Position numbers and translations under genes: made by a program. Below are positions 5,210-5,486 of a DNA stretch of 5,486 nt, piece by piece. The notes below the pieces were generated by a model, which worked only from the letters and a program-made list of their open reading frames with translations, was not told the DNA's origin and did not search any database. Within the stretch, counting starts at the first letter, position 1. Every line of letters starts with the position of its first letter. Source of the DNA: JACVRW01 sp036407035 (GTDB lineage: Bacteria > Actinomycetota > Thermoleophilia > Solirubrobacterales > Thermoleophilaceae); the NCBI GenBank assembly GCA_036407035.1, contig DASXAA010000071.1:1-5486 (forward strand). Direction: 5' to 3'.

Positions 5210-5486
5210 CTACCCCAGCGGCGCGCCCGCGGCAGCCTTCAGCGACGCCGGGTCGTCCGGCGGGACGTCCATGTACTGGAGCGCGAACCGGGCGATGTCG
5301 CGGAAGGCCGGCGCGGCCACGAGGCCGCCGAAGATCTGGCCTCGGGGCTCGTCGATCGAGACCAGGATCACGGCCCGCGGCGCGCTCGCCGGGACGATGC
5401 CGACGAACGAGGCGACGTAGTTCGTGTCGGAGTAGCCGCCGTGCGGGTCCGGCTTGGCGGCCGTGCCGGTCTTCCCGGCGACGAGG
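5210..5486 (-). CDS. Class B penicillin-binding protein (FtsI/PBP2-like transpeptidase), C-terminal fragment
   Basis: Only the last 91 codons are inside the window; the gene runs out of the right edge. The fragment opens with VAGKTGTA, the KTG(T) box of penicillin-binding transpeptidases (KTGT at 5462-5473), followed by ASFVGIVPA, ILVSIDEP and FGGLVAAPAFRDIA, the usual C-terminal core of FtsI-type enzymes. It ends shortly after, at DVPPDD plus about a dozen residues, so there is no PASTA domain. These enzymes cross-link peptidoglycan outside the membrane, in FtsI's case at the division septum. The gene symbol is left blank because the N-terminal part that would separate FtsI from other class B enzymes is not visible. 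The gene converges on the plus-strand operon with no bases between the two stop codons. Confidence 0.93.
   Translation of the reverse strand, partial: LVAGKTGTAAKPDPHGGYSDTNYVASFVGIVPASAPRAVILVSIDEPRGQIFGGLVAAPAFRDIARFALQYMDVPPDDPASLKAAAGAPLG

Noticed and set aside
5202..5216. GGGG...CCCC inverted repeat between the convergent stops as a terminator
   Set aside because: It has only four pairs around a seven-base loop and no T tract on either strand.
1..5486. tRNA, rRNA, CRISPR arrays, insertion sequences or attachment sites
   Set aside because: No cloverleaf, regularly spaced repeats, transposase motifs or terminal inverted repeats were seen.

Overview
The window is very GC-rich, has GTG/ATG starts, and is packed with genes that have small overlaps. 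The style is that of a high-GC actinobacterium. The protein types (an AAA-ATPase of the LuxR-regulator kind, small secreted Cys-containing proteins, InlB-like repeat proteins with proline linkers) fit the Thermoleophilia/Gaiellales-Solirubrobacterales side of that phylum. That placement is inferred from sequence style and not from a marker gene.

Layout: 1-136 is a short leader with no clear gene. 137-1713 is a broken AAA-ATPase/LuxR-type regulator. It carries a frameshift near 485-508 and lacks the whole C-terminal half, including the DNA-binding domain. 1710-5209 is a same-strand run of five genes: a MauE-like membrane protein fused to a thioredoxin domain (1710-2666), a cysteine-free helical protein of unknown function (2663-3160), an exported protein with twelve paired cysteines and a proline linker (3157-3729), an exported InlB-repeat protein with thirteen cysteines and a proline linker (3726-4823), and a small exported four-cysteine protein (4850-5209). 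5210-5486, on the minus strand, is the C-terminal end of a class B penicillin-binding protein with its KTGT motif; its stop codon abuts the stop of the last plus-strand gene.

How the genes may work together: four successive junctions (1710, 2663, 3157, 3726) are 4-base NTGA stop/start overlaps, so the run looks like one translationally coupled operon. The first intact gene resembles the redox pair MauE/MauD, which matures the disulfide-rich light chain of methylamine dehydrogenase. Here it is followed by three exported cysteine-containing proteins and none of the methylamine dehydrogenase genes. My main hypothesis is a dedicated disulfide-forming or disulfide-repairing module for a set of surface proteins, placed next to a cell-wall synthesis gene. 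The operon structure and the motifs are seen directly; the functional link is inference.
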